This document shows positions 14,009 through 22,753 of a stretch of DNA of 43,607 nucleotides, piece after piece; the first letter of the stretch is position 1; the number at the start of each line of letters is the position of its first letter. The stretch comes from Saprospiraceae bacterium. Its GTDB lineage: Bacteria > Bacteroidota > Bacteroidia > Chitinophagales > Saprospiraceae. The notes under the pieces are model-generated. The model was not told the origin of the DNA. It made no database searches and saw only the letters and a list, made by a program, of their open reading frames with translations. The DNA lies in assembly GCA_016715105.1 (NCBI GenBank), contig JADKBO010000062.1, positions 1 through 43,607 of the forward strand, in the 5' to 3' direction. Made by a program: the position numbers and the translations under genes.

Positions 14009-15832
14009 TCAAAATAAATTGAGGTAACCAAAATGCAATTTGGTATTTGCAAAATCAAAGCCAGTTTTATTATAATTGCCCGCTGCAAATGAGAGGTTGA
14101 AAATGCCAGCTTTGGTTGAAAAATTCATACCAATGCCAATGCCATATGCTTGTACAAAGTTGCTTTCTGTGACAATGTTTCTGTTTCTAAACATGGCTAA
14201 ATCTATAAATGGCAAATTCAAATAAGAATTTTGATCCAAAATCAATCTGAATTCAGCAGTGTAAACAAAGTATAAATCAGATAGAAAATTGAGTTCATTA
14301 AATCCTCTCAACAATCTATTTCCACCAATTCTGTACAATTCGTTTTGAATGATTTTACCATCATTGTACCTACTTGCAAAAGCAATTTTATTTCTGAGTG
14401 TGCCCAGGTCACTGATGGGCAAATAATGGTCTAGTTCTGCTTCCAAATTGAATTGGATATTGGAGGATTTGAGGGTATCGTAGGCATTACTAAAGTCTAC
14501 TTTTTCATTTTTGAGTTGCAAAATTTCTTGATTTTGTACGATCGATCTAAGTCCGATTGTGCCATTGAATCTGGAGTACCACCCTTTTCTGGGATTGAAA
14601 ATGTAGTCTAATTTATTATAAGCATATTCAAATCCACCTCCTCGGAATCGCACGTCCAAATTACTAGGAAGTGTGCCTTGATTGAGGATTTGTTCTAAAT
14701 CTGGATTGATCAGATTACTGGATTTGTGTGTCCAGAAAGCGCGGATCTGATTGGTTGTGTTGATGGTGTATCGAGCACCAAAATTTGCCAATACATCCAA
14801 ACTGATGTTACGGTTTCTTTTTATTTCAAAATCTCCATCGACTCCAAATGGGCTAGAAAGTAAAAATGGAACAGACACCGTAGATTTTAAAAATTGATCT
14901 TCGAGTGATAATCTTTTGAATGTCAGAGTCAAACGTTCGCCTCTGCCAAAACGATTGGTGAAATCTCCTAAAAATTCACCGTTGATGGTAAAAGTCCTTT
15001 TCTGTCCAACGGTATTGGGTAATACGCCAATGATGAAATCAAATTTTGAAGCTTTTCTATTTTGCAAGGGTAAAAATACCGTAGCTCTGTCTGCCAAAAA
15101 ACTCAATTTGGGAGGACTTTGCAAAGTGAGAAAAGATAAATTTTTGATTTTCTGCGCAATGTCTTGAACCAATTGAGCATTGTAGGGCATTTCTTTTTTG
15201 ATGCCCAATGTTTGATATAAATAGGAATCACTGATTTTGACACTATCTGAAAAAAGTACTTCATTGAAAACCACAAAGGGTCCATTTTCCAAGTCCAATT
15301 TGATGATGTATTTCATGGAATCTCCGAGAGTATTGACCAATTGTGCTTTAGCAAATGGAAATCCATGATTGGTGAGGTAAGCAATCAGTTTTTTGGTGTA
15401 AAATTGTTGTGAGGTGGTATCCGTGAAAATATTGGAAGTCCTCATATTTGACAGTCCAGCTGATTCAACCCACTTTTTATCTTCTTCTGCTAATTCAAAA
15501 ACAAAAGTAAATTTTGGACCAATGTACCAGGAGATAAAACAAGTGTCTTTGGCAAATGCAACTGAGTCGGGGTGATGATAGATATAACCTTCTTCTGGAA
15601 GTAACTTGGATAATTTTGTAACGGTTTGCCTTATGTAGATGGAATCGTATCTCGAGTTGTTTTTGAGACTTTTCTCAAGGATGGTGTTTGATTCGTGTGG
15701 TGCCTCATATTTTACTACATATTTTTGTGCGGCAATCTCACCAGGAAGGAAAAAACAATTCAACAAAAAAGGAAGGGCCAATATGAGTATAATTTCCCTG
15801 AATTGACCTTTCCTTTTTTGATGCAACAGCAA
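14009..15832 (-). CDS. Omp85/BamA-TamA superfamily outer-membrane protein
   Basis: A signal-anchored N-terminus (REIILILALPFLLNCFFLPGEIAAQ) is followed by one or more POTRA-like segments (about residues 60-260, e.g. NHGFPFAKAQL and GPFVVFNEVLFSDSVKISDSYLYQTL). A C-terminal beta-barrel of about 330 residues follows. The barrel carries the Omp85 loop signature IGGNRLLRGFNELNF (the VRGF/Y-type motif) near residue 490 and ends in a phenylalanine (HFGYLNLF). At 607 residues it is shorter than BamA, closer to TamA-like or surface-antigen-D15 relatives. It would insert or translocate outer-membrane proteins, but the substrate is unknown. It is followed by nothing obvious in the same operon; yqeY lies just upstream (15 bp). 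Confidence 0.87.
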   Translation of the reverse strand: MLLHQKRKGQFREIILILALPFLLNCFFLPGEIAAQKYVVKYEAPHESNTILEKSLKNNSRYDSIYIRQTVTKLSKLLPEEGYIYHHPDSVAFAKDTCFISWYIGPKFTFVFELAEEDKKWVESAGLSNMRTSNIFTDTTSQQFYTKKLIAYLTNHGFPFAKAQLVNTLGDSMKYIIKLDLENGPFVVFNEVLFSDSVKISDSYLYQTLGIKKEMPYNAQLVQDIAQKIKNLSFLTLQSPPKLSFLADRATVFLPLQNRKASKFDFIIGVLPNTVGQKRTFTINGEFLGDFTNRFGRGERLTLTFKRLSLEDQFLKSTVSVPFLLSSPFGVDGDFEIKRNRNISLDVLANFGARYTINTTNQIRAFWTHKSSNLINPDLEQILNQGTLPSNLDVRFRGGGFEYAYNKLDYIFNPRKGWYSRFNGTIGLRSIVQNQEILQLKNEKVDFSNAYDTLKSSNIQFNLEAELDHYLPISDLGTLRNKIAFASRYNDGKIIQNELYRIGGNRLLRGFNELNFLSDLYFVYTAEFRLILDQNSYLNLPFIDLAMFRNRNIVTESNFVQAYGIGIGMNFSTKAGIFNLSFAAGNYNKTGFDFANTKLHFGYLNLF

Positions 15833-15847
15833 TAAATTTATATTTAA

Positions 15848-16294
15848 CTAAGCTAACAATTTTTTTACGATGGCTGAAATGGTTTTACCATCGGCTTTAC
15901 CTGAAAGCTGTTGATTGGCAAGTCCCATCACTTTACCCATGTCTTTGACCGATGAAGCGCCAGATTCTTTGATTATCTCTGCAATGATTCCTTCCAATTT
16001 TTCTTCAGAAAGTTGTTCTGGAAGATAATTCATGAGGATGCCAATTTCTTCTTGTTCGACTTTTGCCAGGTCTTCCCTATTTTGCTCTACATAAATAGCC
16101 AGAGAATCTTGTCTTTGTTTGACCAGTTTCTGAACCAGTTTTATCTCTGCGGCTTCATCCAACACATTGCCACTGCCATCTGTTTTGAATAAAAGTATGG
16201 CAGATTTTATGGCTCTGATACCTCTGAGTGCTGCCTGATCTTTTGATTTCATGGCTACTTTGAGGTCTTCCATTAATTTTGTTTCCAAACTCAT
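15848..16294 (-). CDS. yqeY: GatB/YqeY-domain protein
   Basis: A 148-residue stand-alone YqeY domain, related to the tRNA-binding tail of the GatB amidotransferase subunit. The N-terminus MSLETKLMEDLKVAMKSKDQAALRGIRAIKSAI and the middle LVQKLVKQRQDSLAIY are typical, as is the C-terminal GKVMGLANQQLSGKADGKTISAIVKKLL. It overlaps the stop of rsmA by 4 bp (ATGA-type), so the two are translated together. The precise function of free YqeY proteins is not settled. Confidence 0.93.
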   Translation of the reverse strand: MSLETKLMEDLKVAMKSKDQAALRGIRAIKSAILLFKTDGSGNVLDEAAEIKLVQKLVKQRQDSLAIYVEQNREDLAKVEQEEIGILMNYLPEQLSEEKLEGIIAEIIKESGASSVKDMGKVMGLANQQLSGKADGKTISAIVKKLLA

Positions 16295-17067
16295 TTTATT
16301 ACGTATTTTTCTAATTCATTAGTAAGTTCTACAAATTGTTGCACTGAAACTTGCTCTGGTCGCAGGTTGAAAAAATCACCCGCCAAAACAGCAGGGTCGT
16401 CGACCAATGCCTTCAATGTGTTTCTCATCATTTTCCGTCTGCTATTGAATGCCATTTTTACAACAGTTCTGAACAGCTTTTCATTGCAATCAAGGGTATA
16501 TTTTTCTTTTCTGGTCAGTCTGATGACTGCAGAATCTACTTTTGGAGGAGGGTTGAAAGCTCCTGGTGGTATCCGATACAACATTTCACCATCGTAATGT
16601 GCTTGAGTCAAAACGCTGATGACGCCGTATATTTTACTTCCTGGTTTGGCAATGATGCGCTCTGCCATTTCCTTCTGAAACATGCCAACCATTTCTGGGA
16701 CCAATTCTTTTGCATTGATGGCCTTGAATACGATTTGCGATGAAATATTATAAGGGAAATTACCAATGATGTAGAATTGTTCGTCGTCAAATACCTTGTG
16801 CATATTGGCCTTAATAAAGTCCATTTCTATGATGTTGGGTATCAATGCCGGGTAATGATTGCTCAGGTAAACCACCATGTCATTGTCTGCTTCAACGACC
16901 TTGAGGTCTAGATTTTGTTCTATGAGATATTTGGTAAGCATACCTTTGCCTGGACCTACTTCCAAAACCCTAGTATTGCCATCTTTTCTCAAGAGGCTAT
17001 AGGCAATCTTTTTGGAAGTTTGCTCATTGGTGAGGAAGTGTTGCCCGTATGATTTTTTCGCTTTCAC
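16291..17067 (-). CDS. rsmA: 16S rRNA (adenine1518/1519-N6) dimethyltransferase
   Basis: RsmA (KsgA) dimethylates two adjacent adenines in the 3' hairpin of 16S rRNA late in 30S assembly. The 258 residues start with KKSYGQHFLTNEQTSKKIA. They then show the SAM-binding motif VLEVGPGKGMLTKYL (about 35-48), the acidic residue of VVEADNDM, and the target-adenine motif NFPYNISSQIVFKA (about 105), a variant of NLPY. PGAFNPPPKVDSAVIRL and MAFNSRRKMMRNTLK mark the C-terminal domain. It is first in a short operon with yqeY and probably the Omp85-like gene. Confidence 0.97.
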   Translation of the reverse strand: MKAKKSYGQHFLTNEQTSKKIAYSLLRKDGNTRVLEVGPGKGMLTKYLIEQNLDLKVVEADNDMVVYLSNHYPALIPNIIEMDFIKANMHKVFDDEQFYIIGNFPYNISSQIVFKAINAKELVPEMVGMFQKEMAERIIAKPGSKIYGVISVLTQAHYDGEMLYRIPPGAFNPPPKVDSAVIRLTRKEKYTLDCNEKLFRTVVKMAFNSRRKMMRNTLKALVDDPAVLAGDFFNLRPEQVSVQQFVELTNELEKYVIK

Positions 17068-17189
17068 TGTTTATTATTTATGATGGTAGGCCTGAGGTTT
17101 TGGCGCACTTTATTTTTGCTTGCCTATTGCTTGCTTTTTATGAGCGCTCAAAGGTAATTATTTTTTATTTGCGAATGAAGTTGTTGGCT

Positions 17190-17280
17190 TTCAGTGGTCA
17201 GTTATCGGCTATCAGCTGTCAGCTATCAGCTATCAGCTTTGGATCTCAGCCGCACTGCAAACTGATTGCTGAACCATGAA
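17190..17280. repeat. Degenerate heptamer array (CTGANNN type), left of element copy 1
   Basis: On the minus strand units such as CTGATAG, CTGATAG, CTGACAG, CTGATAG, CCGATAA, CTGACCA and CTGAAAG follow in 7-bp phase (17190-17240). On the plus strand, CTGATTG, CTGAACC and CTGACAC continue from 17261. The segment 17238-17276 (TTTGGATCTCAGCCGCACTG and onward) recurs directly at 17887-17924. Confidence 0.75.
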
Positions 17281-17282
17281 AG

Positions 17283-17863
17283 CTGACACTTTTTTTATAA
17301 TTCGTTAATCTGTAAGAAATTTAAGAGAACACTTCAGAAAAGTATTATGAGGCTACTCACTTTGGTAACAATAAAGAAAGCCTGCCAAATCATTAGTCTC
17401 CTGCGTATGACTGGGGTTGTCATCCCTACTCTGTGTCACTGTGTAGGGATAACAAAAAACCTCCCGATACAAAAAACTCGTATCTGGCTTTTGTCACTCA
17501 TTTAAACCTCGCTAGCACTATTCACCGTGCTTGGGTCCTGAGCTACTCGATCAGTTTTGTATCGGCCTTATTTTTTTTAGCTACCGAACTTAAAAAATAC
17601 GTTAAGTGCAAAAAACTGTTCGAACTATAAGTGCCCTAAAACCAATGAATCGGTGCAGATGCAGCAAAAAACATTGAAGCAATGCCAAAAGTGAGTTTTT
17701 TTTGCATAGTATTTTTGGAGTGAGGGAGCGTTAAGAAAAAAATTCAGCCTTGATTTTTTTTGCTACTTTATTGCATCAAGGCAAAAAAGTAGAAGAAATC
17801 TAGTTTCTTGCTATAATTTTTATTTATAACTTATATACCATTTTATACGTGTCATAAACTGAG
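17283..17863 (+). mobile_element. Undescribed repeat element, copy 1 (about 580 bp)
   Basis: Positions about 17312-17815 match 22881-23388 in reverse orientation over roughly 500 bp, by eye at about 85% identity. Degenerate ends (GACAC near 17285, GTGTC near 17849) align with the terminal inverted repeats of copy 2. A hairpin at 17422-17450 (ATCCCTAC/GTAGGGAT) sits where copy 2 has a hairpin of different sequence. A frame at 17433-17630 (KKPPDTKNSYLAFV...VLSYSISFVSALFFLA) is also open in copy 2. No transposase is encoded, so mobility would need one in trans. The gap 17068-18055 otherwise holds only heptamer arrays. Confidence 0.6.
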
Positions 17864-17886
17864 ACTTTCACTTATCAGCTTTGAGA

Positions 17887-17948
17887 TTTGGATCTCAGCC
17901 GCACTGCAATCTGATAGCTGACCACTGATCGCTCATCGCTCATCGCTT
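17887..17948. repeat. Heptamer array, right of element copy 1
   Basis: The first 38 bp repeat the left-hand segment 17238-17276 with few changes. Then CTGATAG, CTGACCA, CTGATCG, CTCATCG and CTCATCG follow in 7-bp phase. Confidence 0.7.
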
Positions 17949-18055
17949 GATCACCAACAAAAGAGGGGTGAATTGAAAAGGAAGAAATTGGTGACTTCAG
18001 GTTATTACAAAGATTATTAGTTTCTTTGCGCTTTAAAATATTGAAAAAGGAAAAA

Positions 18056-18466
18056 GTGGCAAGAATAATGGGTTTGGATTATGGCAGCAAAAGAACAGGC
18101 ATCGCTGTGACCGACCCCTTGCAAATCATCGTGAGTGGCTTGGATACGGTGGAAACGAGTAAGTTGAGGGATTTTATTGATACTTATTTTTTGAAAGAGG
18201 AAGTGGAACAAATGGTGATTGGATTGCCAACCCATAAGGATGGAAATTTTACCTCAATCAAACCAGAAATAGATAAGCTTGTTGAACATTTGAATAAAAA
18301 ATATCCTTTATTACCCATTGAGTTTGAAGACGAATCTTACACATCTACTCACGCCAAGGAAATAATTCTTTTTTCAGGTACCAAAAAGAAAAAAAGACGA
18401 GACAAGTCATTGGTTGATAAAATAAGTGCGGTCTTGATATTACAGAGATTTTTAAAACATATTTAG
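18056..18466 (+). CDS. ruvX: Holliday-junction resolvase-like RNase H fold protein YqgF/RuvX (pre-16S rRNA nuclease)
   Basis: A small RNase H-fold nuclease; in Escherichia coli the homologue trims the 5' end of 16S rRNA. The GTG at 18056 gives ARIMGLDYGSKRTGIAVTD, the usual N-terminus, with AAAGGA-like sequence just before it; an in-frame ATG also lies at 18026 and another at 18068. The acidic pattern is complete: D in GLDYG, IGLPTHKDG, E in IEFEDESYTSTHA, and the last D in RRDKSLVDKISAVLILQRFL. The stop is 2 bp before the def ATG, so both are one operon. Confidence 0.92.
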   Translation: MARIMGLDYGSKRTGIAVTDPLQIIVSGLDTVETSKLRDFIDTYFLKEEVEQMVIGLPTHKDGNFTSIKPEIDKLVEHLNKKYPLLPIEFEDESYTSTHAKEIILFSGTKKKKRRDKSLVDKISAVLILQRFLKHI

Positions 18467-18468
18467 AG

Positions 18469-19023
18469 ATGGTTTTACCCATTTATGCATACGGCCACGA
18501 AGTATTGAAAAAAGTTGGCGTTGAGATTGATCAGGATTATCCTGAACTAAAAGAATTCATTGAGAGCATGTGGGAAACCATGTACCATGCCAAAGGGGTT
18601 GGGCTTGCTGCTCATCAAGTTGGGCACCCAATTAGAATATTCATTGTGGACACAGTGCAAGTTGAAAAAGAAGGTACAGAAGGAAAAGGTATCAAAAAGA
18701 TATTTATCAATGCCGAGATATTGGAAGAAAGTGGTGAAGAGTGGGCATATGAAGAAGGCTGTCTAAGTATACCAGATATTCATGCAGACGTGATGAGGCA
18801 ACCAAAAATCATCATTAAATACCAAGACGAGCAATTTGTGGTTCATACAGAAACTTATGATGGTATGAATGCGAGAGTTATCCAACACGAATATGATCAC
18901 ATAGAGGGAAAGTTATTTGTGGAGAAAATCAATCCTCTAAAGAAAAGATTATTGGGTCGAAAATTGGAAAATATCCGTAAAGGGAAAATTAGTTCTGACT
19001 ATAGAATGCGATTCGGCAAATAG
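18469..19023 (+). CDS. def: Peptide deformylase
   Basis: Removes the formyl group from the N-terminal methionine of new proteins; metal-dependent. All three motifs are present: GVGLAAHQVG (about residue 43), EGCLSIP (about 100, metal-binding Cys) and QHEYDHIEG (about 142, the HEXXH with both His and the catalytic Glu). Length of 184 residues is normal for Bacteroidota. It is the second gene after ruvX, a 2-bp gap apart. The common Bacteroidota ruvX-def order supports both calls. Confidence 0.97.
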   Translation: MVLPIYAYGHEVLKKVGVEIDQDYPELKEFIESMWETMYHAKGVGLAAHQVGHPIRIFIVDTVQVEKEGTEGKGIKKIFINAEILEESGEEWAYEEGCLSIPDIHADVMRQPKIIIKYQDEQFVVHTETYDGMNARVIQHEYDHIEGKLFVEKINPLKKRLLGRKLENIRKGKISSDYRMRFGK

Positions 19024-19124
19024 GCCAAATTGTATTTATCCTAAAACCTTCTAACTTTAAAAAGTCTGAGATTTCTTGAAAAATGACTTTGCATTTACAA
19101 ATGGAAATTTTATGAAAGCTTTTG

Positions 19125-19658
19125 TTATGCCAAGCTGACTGCTCGTTTCCTGATGGCAACAACTCCAAAAATGGAGGATATAAGTGCAAGGATAATAAGA
19201 CCCCACTCTGAAAGTGTAGGAATAGCAATACCTTGAGGCACTAATACTGTAAGAGTAATCGGATTTACTCCTGGATTACAACCAGCTGATTCTGTAATAG
19301 TTACTGTGTATACACCAGCACCAGCATTTGCAAATATAAAAGATCCTGCAGGAAAACCAATGTAAGTTGTTGTTGTAGTTTGGGGAGGAGTATTTCCTTG
19401 TGGAGAGCTGTTGGGTACAGGTGCCGCATTGATTGTATAGCTAGCAGTTGTACATGGAGCAGAAGTAGAGAATGCTACATCAATTAAAAAGCTGCCATCA
19501 TTGGTATAAGAGGGCGAATTTTCAGGCATAGAAGTAGGAGTGATAGTATTTATAGAACCAGTAAATTGAGTTGCTGGTGGTTGACCAAATGAAAACACAC
19601 TTACAAAAAGCAGTAAACCAAGTGGTAAATATTTGTGAATGATAGTAGCAATGCGCAT
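19125..19658 (-). CDS. Secreted protein with IPTL-CTERM sorting tail
   Basis: A 177-residue exported protein. The signal peptide MRIATIIHKYLPLGLLLFVS ends near FSFGQ. A low-complexity Thr/Pro/Ser/Asn-rich body without a known domain follows (TPTSMPENSPSYTNDGS, SPQGNTPPQTTTTT, then a Cys-containing AGVYTVTITESAGCNPG, which resembles a SprB-type repeat). The end is AIPTLSEWGLIILALISSIFG plus a basic RKRA tail: an IPTL motif, a membrane helix and positive charge. This matches the IPTL-CTERM class of putative surface-processing signals. Its partner protease is not in the window. It is convergent with def. Confidence 0.85.
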   Translation of the reverse strand: MRIATIIHKYLPLGLLLFVSVFSFGQPPATQFTGSINTITPTSMPENSPSYTNDGSFLIDVAFSTSAPCTTASYTINAAPVPNSSPQGNTPPQTTTTTYIGFPAGSFIFANAGAGVYTVTITESAGCNPGVNPITLTVLVPQGIAIPTLSEWGLIILALISSIFGVVAIRKRAVSLA

Positions 19659-19934
19659 GATATTAGATTGACTTTTAGGCTATTGGAATAAACTTAACCC
19701 TACAACAATAATACTTTTCTACCAGAAGATGACATCTTATATGTTAAAATTTGATTTTTGTATCAAACATTAACTTTCTTGAATCTCTTTTGCTCAATTT
19801 TGATTAAAACGTCGGTTTTTTAAGCCCTTTTTTAAGCAAAAATGATTTGAACAATTTTGACATCCATAGAAAACTTCCAGGATTTCATATTGTATTTGAA
19901 TGGGCTAAATTTGCTTCAGTCCATTAATCTGGAC

Positions 19935-21146
19935 TTAATTAAGAGCATAAAATATACTTTTAAAACCCAATAGCAGGGAAATCAAAATAACTATGAAGCC
20001 GCAAATATTTGCCAGCGCAGAGTTTGTATTTTTCTTTAATAAAACTTGATCGTTTACAACCCAAAGTAGAAAAGCTGCGACAATTGGTAAAAGTAATCCA
20101 TTGGCAAACTGAGCAAAGATGATGATGGCTGTTGGCTTAAACCCAAGTGATGAAAACACAATTCCCAAGGTGATGATTAATAACCACACAGAACGATACC
20201 CAGCTGTAGATCGATCTTTTGACCAACCAAATAATTCGCAAGCAACCAAAGCCGCCGCCATTGGTGCCGTAATTGCCGAAGATAATCCTGCTGCCAAAAA
20301 ACCAAGGGCCATAAATTGACCTGACCATTCCCCAAGTACAGGTCTGATGTTTTTGGCCATTTGTGGCAACGTTTCAATGGAGGTGCCAGTTTGAGTTTTG
20401 ACTAGGGCCGCAGCAATCAAGATACTCAAGGTGATCAAACCGCCAAGAAATATAGAAATCAGTGCGTCTTTTCTTGCAAATGGTAAATCGCTAGCTTCAT
20501 TCCAGTTATTTTTGGAAACTGAAGCATGGAGAAACAAATTGTACGGAACTACTGTAGTACCAATCAAGGCCAAAACCAATTTAAGACTCCCACTAGGAAT
20601 TTGAGGATGAAACATATTTTTAATTAATTCCCACATATCAGGCTTGAGTGCAAAAGCAGAAACGATAAAAACAAAACCCATGACGCCTACACAAGCCATC
20701 AAAAACTTGGTAATAAACCGTGCATCTCCAAGTAATAATATCAAACCTGCGAGTAATCCAATTCCCAATACCATTGGATTGAGTGTAAATCCATAAATAG
20801 GTATTAAACCTACTTCAAAACCCAAGGCTGCACCGGATATGTTTCCTGCTTCATAGGCTGCATTTCCAATTAAAATGGCTGAAATGATGATTAATATAAC
20901 AGCTGATTTAAGGAAAGGGTTATTGATTTTATTTCGCATGGCTTCGCCTAATCCTTTTTGTCCAATGATTCCTAGGCGCATGGCCATTTCTTGCAAAACA
21001 AATGTTGCAAACGTAGAGAATAGGACGGCCCAAGCCAAGGTAAATCCGTAAGAACTACCAGCAAAATTTGCAGAAGTAATTGTCCCTGGACCAATGAAAG
21101 CCGCAGCAACGACAGCACCGGGTCCTATTTTTTTGATCCTACTCAT
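19935..21146 (-). CDS. Nramp-family divalent-metal transporter with non-canonical metal site
   Basis: A 403-residue integral membrane protein with about 11 predicted helices, aligning with Nramp/MntH carriers. Two metal-site motifs differ from the canonical ones. In TM1 the DPGN position reads GPGT (FIGPGTITSANFAGSSYGF), and in TM6 the MPH position reads VPY (GTTVVPYNLFLHASV). Both the ligand Asp and the Met are replaced, so Mn/Fe selectivity cannot be assumed. Nramp-related Mg-type carriers (NRMT) and other clades also have altered sites, so this clade may carry another ion. An inverted repeat lies upstream at 21163-21210. Confidence 0.88.
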   Translation of the reverse strand: MSRIKKIGPGAVVAAAFIGPGTITSANFAGSSYGFTLAWAVLFSTFATFVLQEMAMRLGIIGQKGLGEAMRNKINNPFLKSAVILIIISAILIGNAAYEAGNISGAALGFEVGLIPIYGFTLNPMVLGIGLLAGLILLLGDARFITKFLMACVGVMGFVFIVSAFALKPDMWELIKNMFHPQIPSGSLKLVLALIGTTVVPYNLFLHASVSKNNWNEASDLPFARKDALISIFLGGLITLSILIAAALVKTQTGTSIETLPQMAKNIRPVLGEWSGQFMALGFLAAGLSSAITAPMAAALVACELFGWSKDRSTAGYRSVWLLIITLGIVFSSLGFKPTAIIIFAQFANGLLLPIVAAFLLWVVNDQVLLKKNTNSALANICGFIVILISLLLGFKSIFYALN

Positions 21147-21162
21147 GCGAGTAAAGATATAG

Positions 21163-21210
21163 TATTCGAAAATGAAATTGACAATAAAATGTTCGTTCTA
21201 TTTTCGAATA
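21163..21210. promoter_or_regulatory. Inverted repeat upstream of the Nramp-like gene
   Basis: TATTCGAAAAT (21163-21173) and its exact reverse complement (21200-21210) are separated by 26 bp, starting 17 bp before the ATG. The same 11-mer occurs upstream of the MFS gene (30903-30913). This suggests a regulator binding site. The rest of the 21147-21441 gap shows nothing else. Confidence 0.5.
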
Positions 21211-21441
21211 AGCTCTAATCATTTTTGGAAGAGATTTCCAAAAGACTACTTAATTTATAAGTTGATTAATATTCTATCAATGGAAATAGGAGTCATATTA
21301 TTTCCATCTTTAAAAGATCATTCTTAATTCGGTGTTAAATTATATTTTAGGGAAACTTTCAAAAAGGGTAAAGTTATTTATGGTGTTGAAAACATTTCTA
21401 TAAAAAGGCAAAACCTATGTTGTGCCACAAACCTCTTTTTT

Positions 21442-21906
21442 ATGCGAAAATACCTATCTGTAATTCTATTAAGTTGGTCCTTTTTTAGTTTTGGACAATC
21501 TGTTTTTTATAATCAAAGCGTCAGCGGTAAAACATGTATTCATGAAGAACTAGAAGATATTGATAAAATGAAATTTTCTCGGTTGATTTGCGATACTGAT
21601 ACAAACTTGATCATTGATGCAAGCTTTTTTAATTTGATGGACAATGCTTTTCAAAACCACGAAAAGATTATAGTACCAAATGAAAAAAATGAAATCATAA
21701 AATTCCTATCTGAATATTTGGTTAACTATAAAAAACTCCCTAAAAAGAAAATTTCATTTGTCACAAAAGATGGTGTCAAATTTAAGGCTGAAACTGGAGT
21801 GAGCACTACCAATTTTCAACTCTGCACAGGACATGCTTCTTTTGCTGAACGCTGCCAATCATTCAATTTTAATCAAATTAAACAGCTGATATCCTACTTG
21901 CAATAA
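21442..21906 (+). CDS. Small exported protein of unknown function
   Basis: A 154-residue protein with a clear signal peptide (MRKYLSVILLSWSFFSFGQ). The mature part has no recognised domain. It contains four cysteines (at about TCIHEE, RLICDT, QLCTGH and ERCQSF), which could form two disulphides in the periplasm, and a Lys-rich middle (NYKKLPKKKISFVTKDGVKFK). It stands alone between the divergent Nramp-like gene and the hemolysin-III gene. Start and stop are clear. Confidence 0.7.
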   Translation: MRKYLSVILLSWSFFSFGQSVFYNQSVSGKTCIHEELEDIDKMKFSRLICDTDTNLIIDASFFNLMDNAFQNHEKIIVPNEKNEIIKFLSEYLVNYKKLPKKKISFVTKDGVKFKAETGVSTTNFQLCTGHASFAERCQSFNFNQIKQLISYLQ

Positions 21907-22120
21907 ATATTTAATTTGCAATAAGGCTAATTATTTTCTCCCCTTATGCCAATTCATAAGAATATAGTTTTTACCCAATTTATTATAGATTAACTTTTAA
22001 ATTAAACTGGCTTTTGCAGATTGCAAGCTGTTGTCAAAAATTTTAAAATTTATCACTTTATTCCTTTTGGATAAACTTCCAGGCTTGTAAAGTCGTTCTA
22101 TAAACAAAGGTACCTCATAC

Positions 22121-22753
22121 ATGTTGACAAGAAAACAATCAAGAAAGGAAGAAATTGCAAATGCACTTACCCATAGTTTGGGCATCTTATTCTGTGTAAT
22201 CGCCATGCCAATTATTCTAAATTATACTCTGGAAAAAAGTAATTGGCTTACCTTCATTTCTGTTTTTGCATTTGGGGTAGGCATGTTGATGGTTTATTCT
22301 TTTTCCACATTTTACCATTACACAGAACGAGAAAGAGCTAAAGAAATACTACTGATTGCAGATCACATCAGCATTTATTTTTTGATTGCCGGAACATATA
22401 CTCCCTTGATGATCAAATACTTAGAAAAGAATACCGCTATGATATTCCTTTCTGTTATGTGGTCCATTGTTGTAGTGGCCTCCATTTTGAAGATATTCTA
22501 CATCCACCGCTTCAAGGTATTCTCTCTGATTTTGTACGTAACCATGGGTTGGATGATGATTTTTGTTATCAAGCCACTGCTCAATTCCATCCCAACTCCA
22601 GTATTTGCATGGATCATTGCAGGTGGTATTTGTTATTGCATTGGCGTTTATTTTTATGTGAAGAGTCATAAAATGTATTATCATACCGTCTGGCATTTGT
22701 TTGTTTTGTTTGGGACAATTTCTCATTTTGTTTCTATTTATATGAGTATTTAG
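22121..22753 (+). CDS. Hemolysin III / PAQR-family membrane protein
   Basis: A seven-helix integral membrane protein of 210 residues. The PAQR family metal-site motifs are visible: the first His in ANALTHSLG, then SFSTFYHYTERERAK (Ser and His), ADHISIYFLIAGTYTP (Asp-His) and the C-terminal HTVWHLFVLFGTISHF (His-x3-His...His). Bacterial relatives (YqfA/YplQ, hemolysin III) influence membrane homeostasis; the name hemolysin does not prove toxicity. The start ATG at 22121 is the only good one. It is followed directly by heptamer repeats and element copy 2. Confidence 0.92.
   Translation: MLTRKQSRKEEIANALTHSLGILFCVIAMPIILNYTLEKSNWLTFISVFAFGVGMLMVYSFSTFYHYTERERAKEILLIADHISIYFLIAGTYTPLMIKYLEKNTAMIFLSVMWSIVVVASILKIFYIHRFKVFSLILYVTMGWMMIFVIKPLLNSIPTPVFAWIIAGGICYCIGVYFYVKSHKMYYHTVWHLFVLFGTISHFVSIYMSI

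Noticed and set aside
17190..17280. CRISPR array
   Set aside because: Units are 7 bp and directly adjoining, without spacers; no cas genes are present.
17443..17450. Hairpins of the element as rho-independent terminators
   Set aside because: The stems are not followed by a suitable T-run in the right orientation in both copies; the conserved structure suggests another role.
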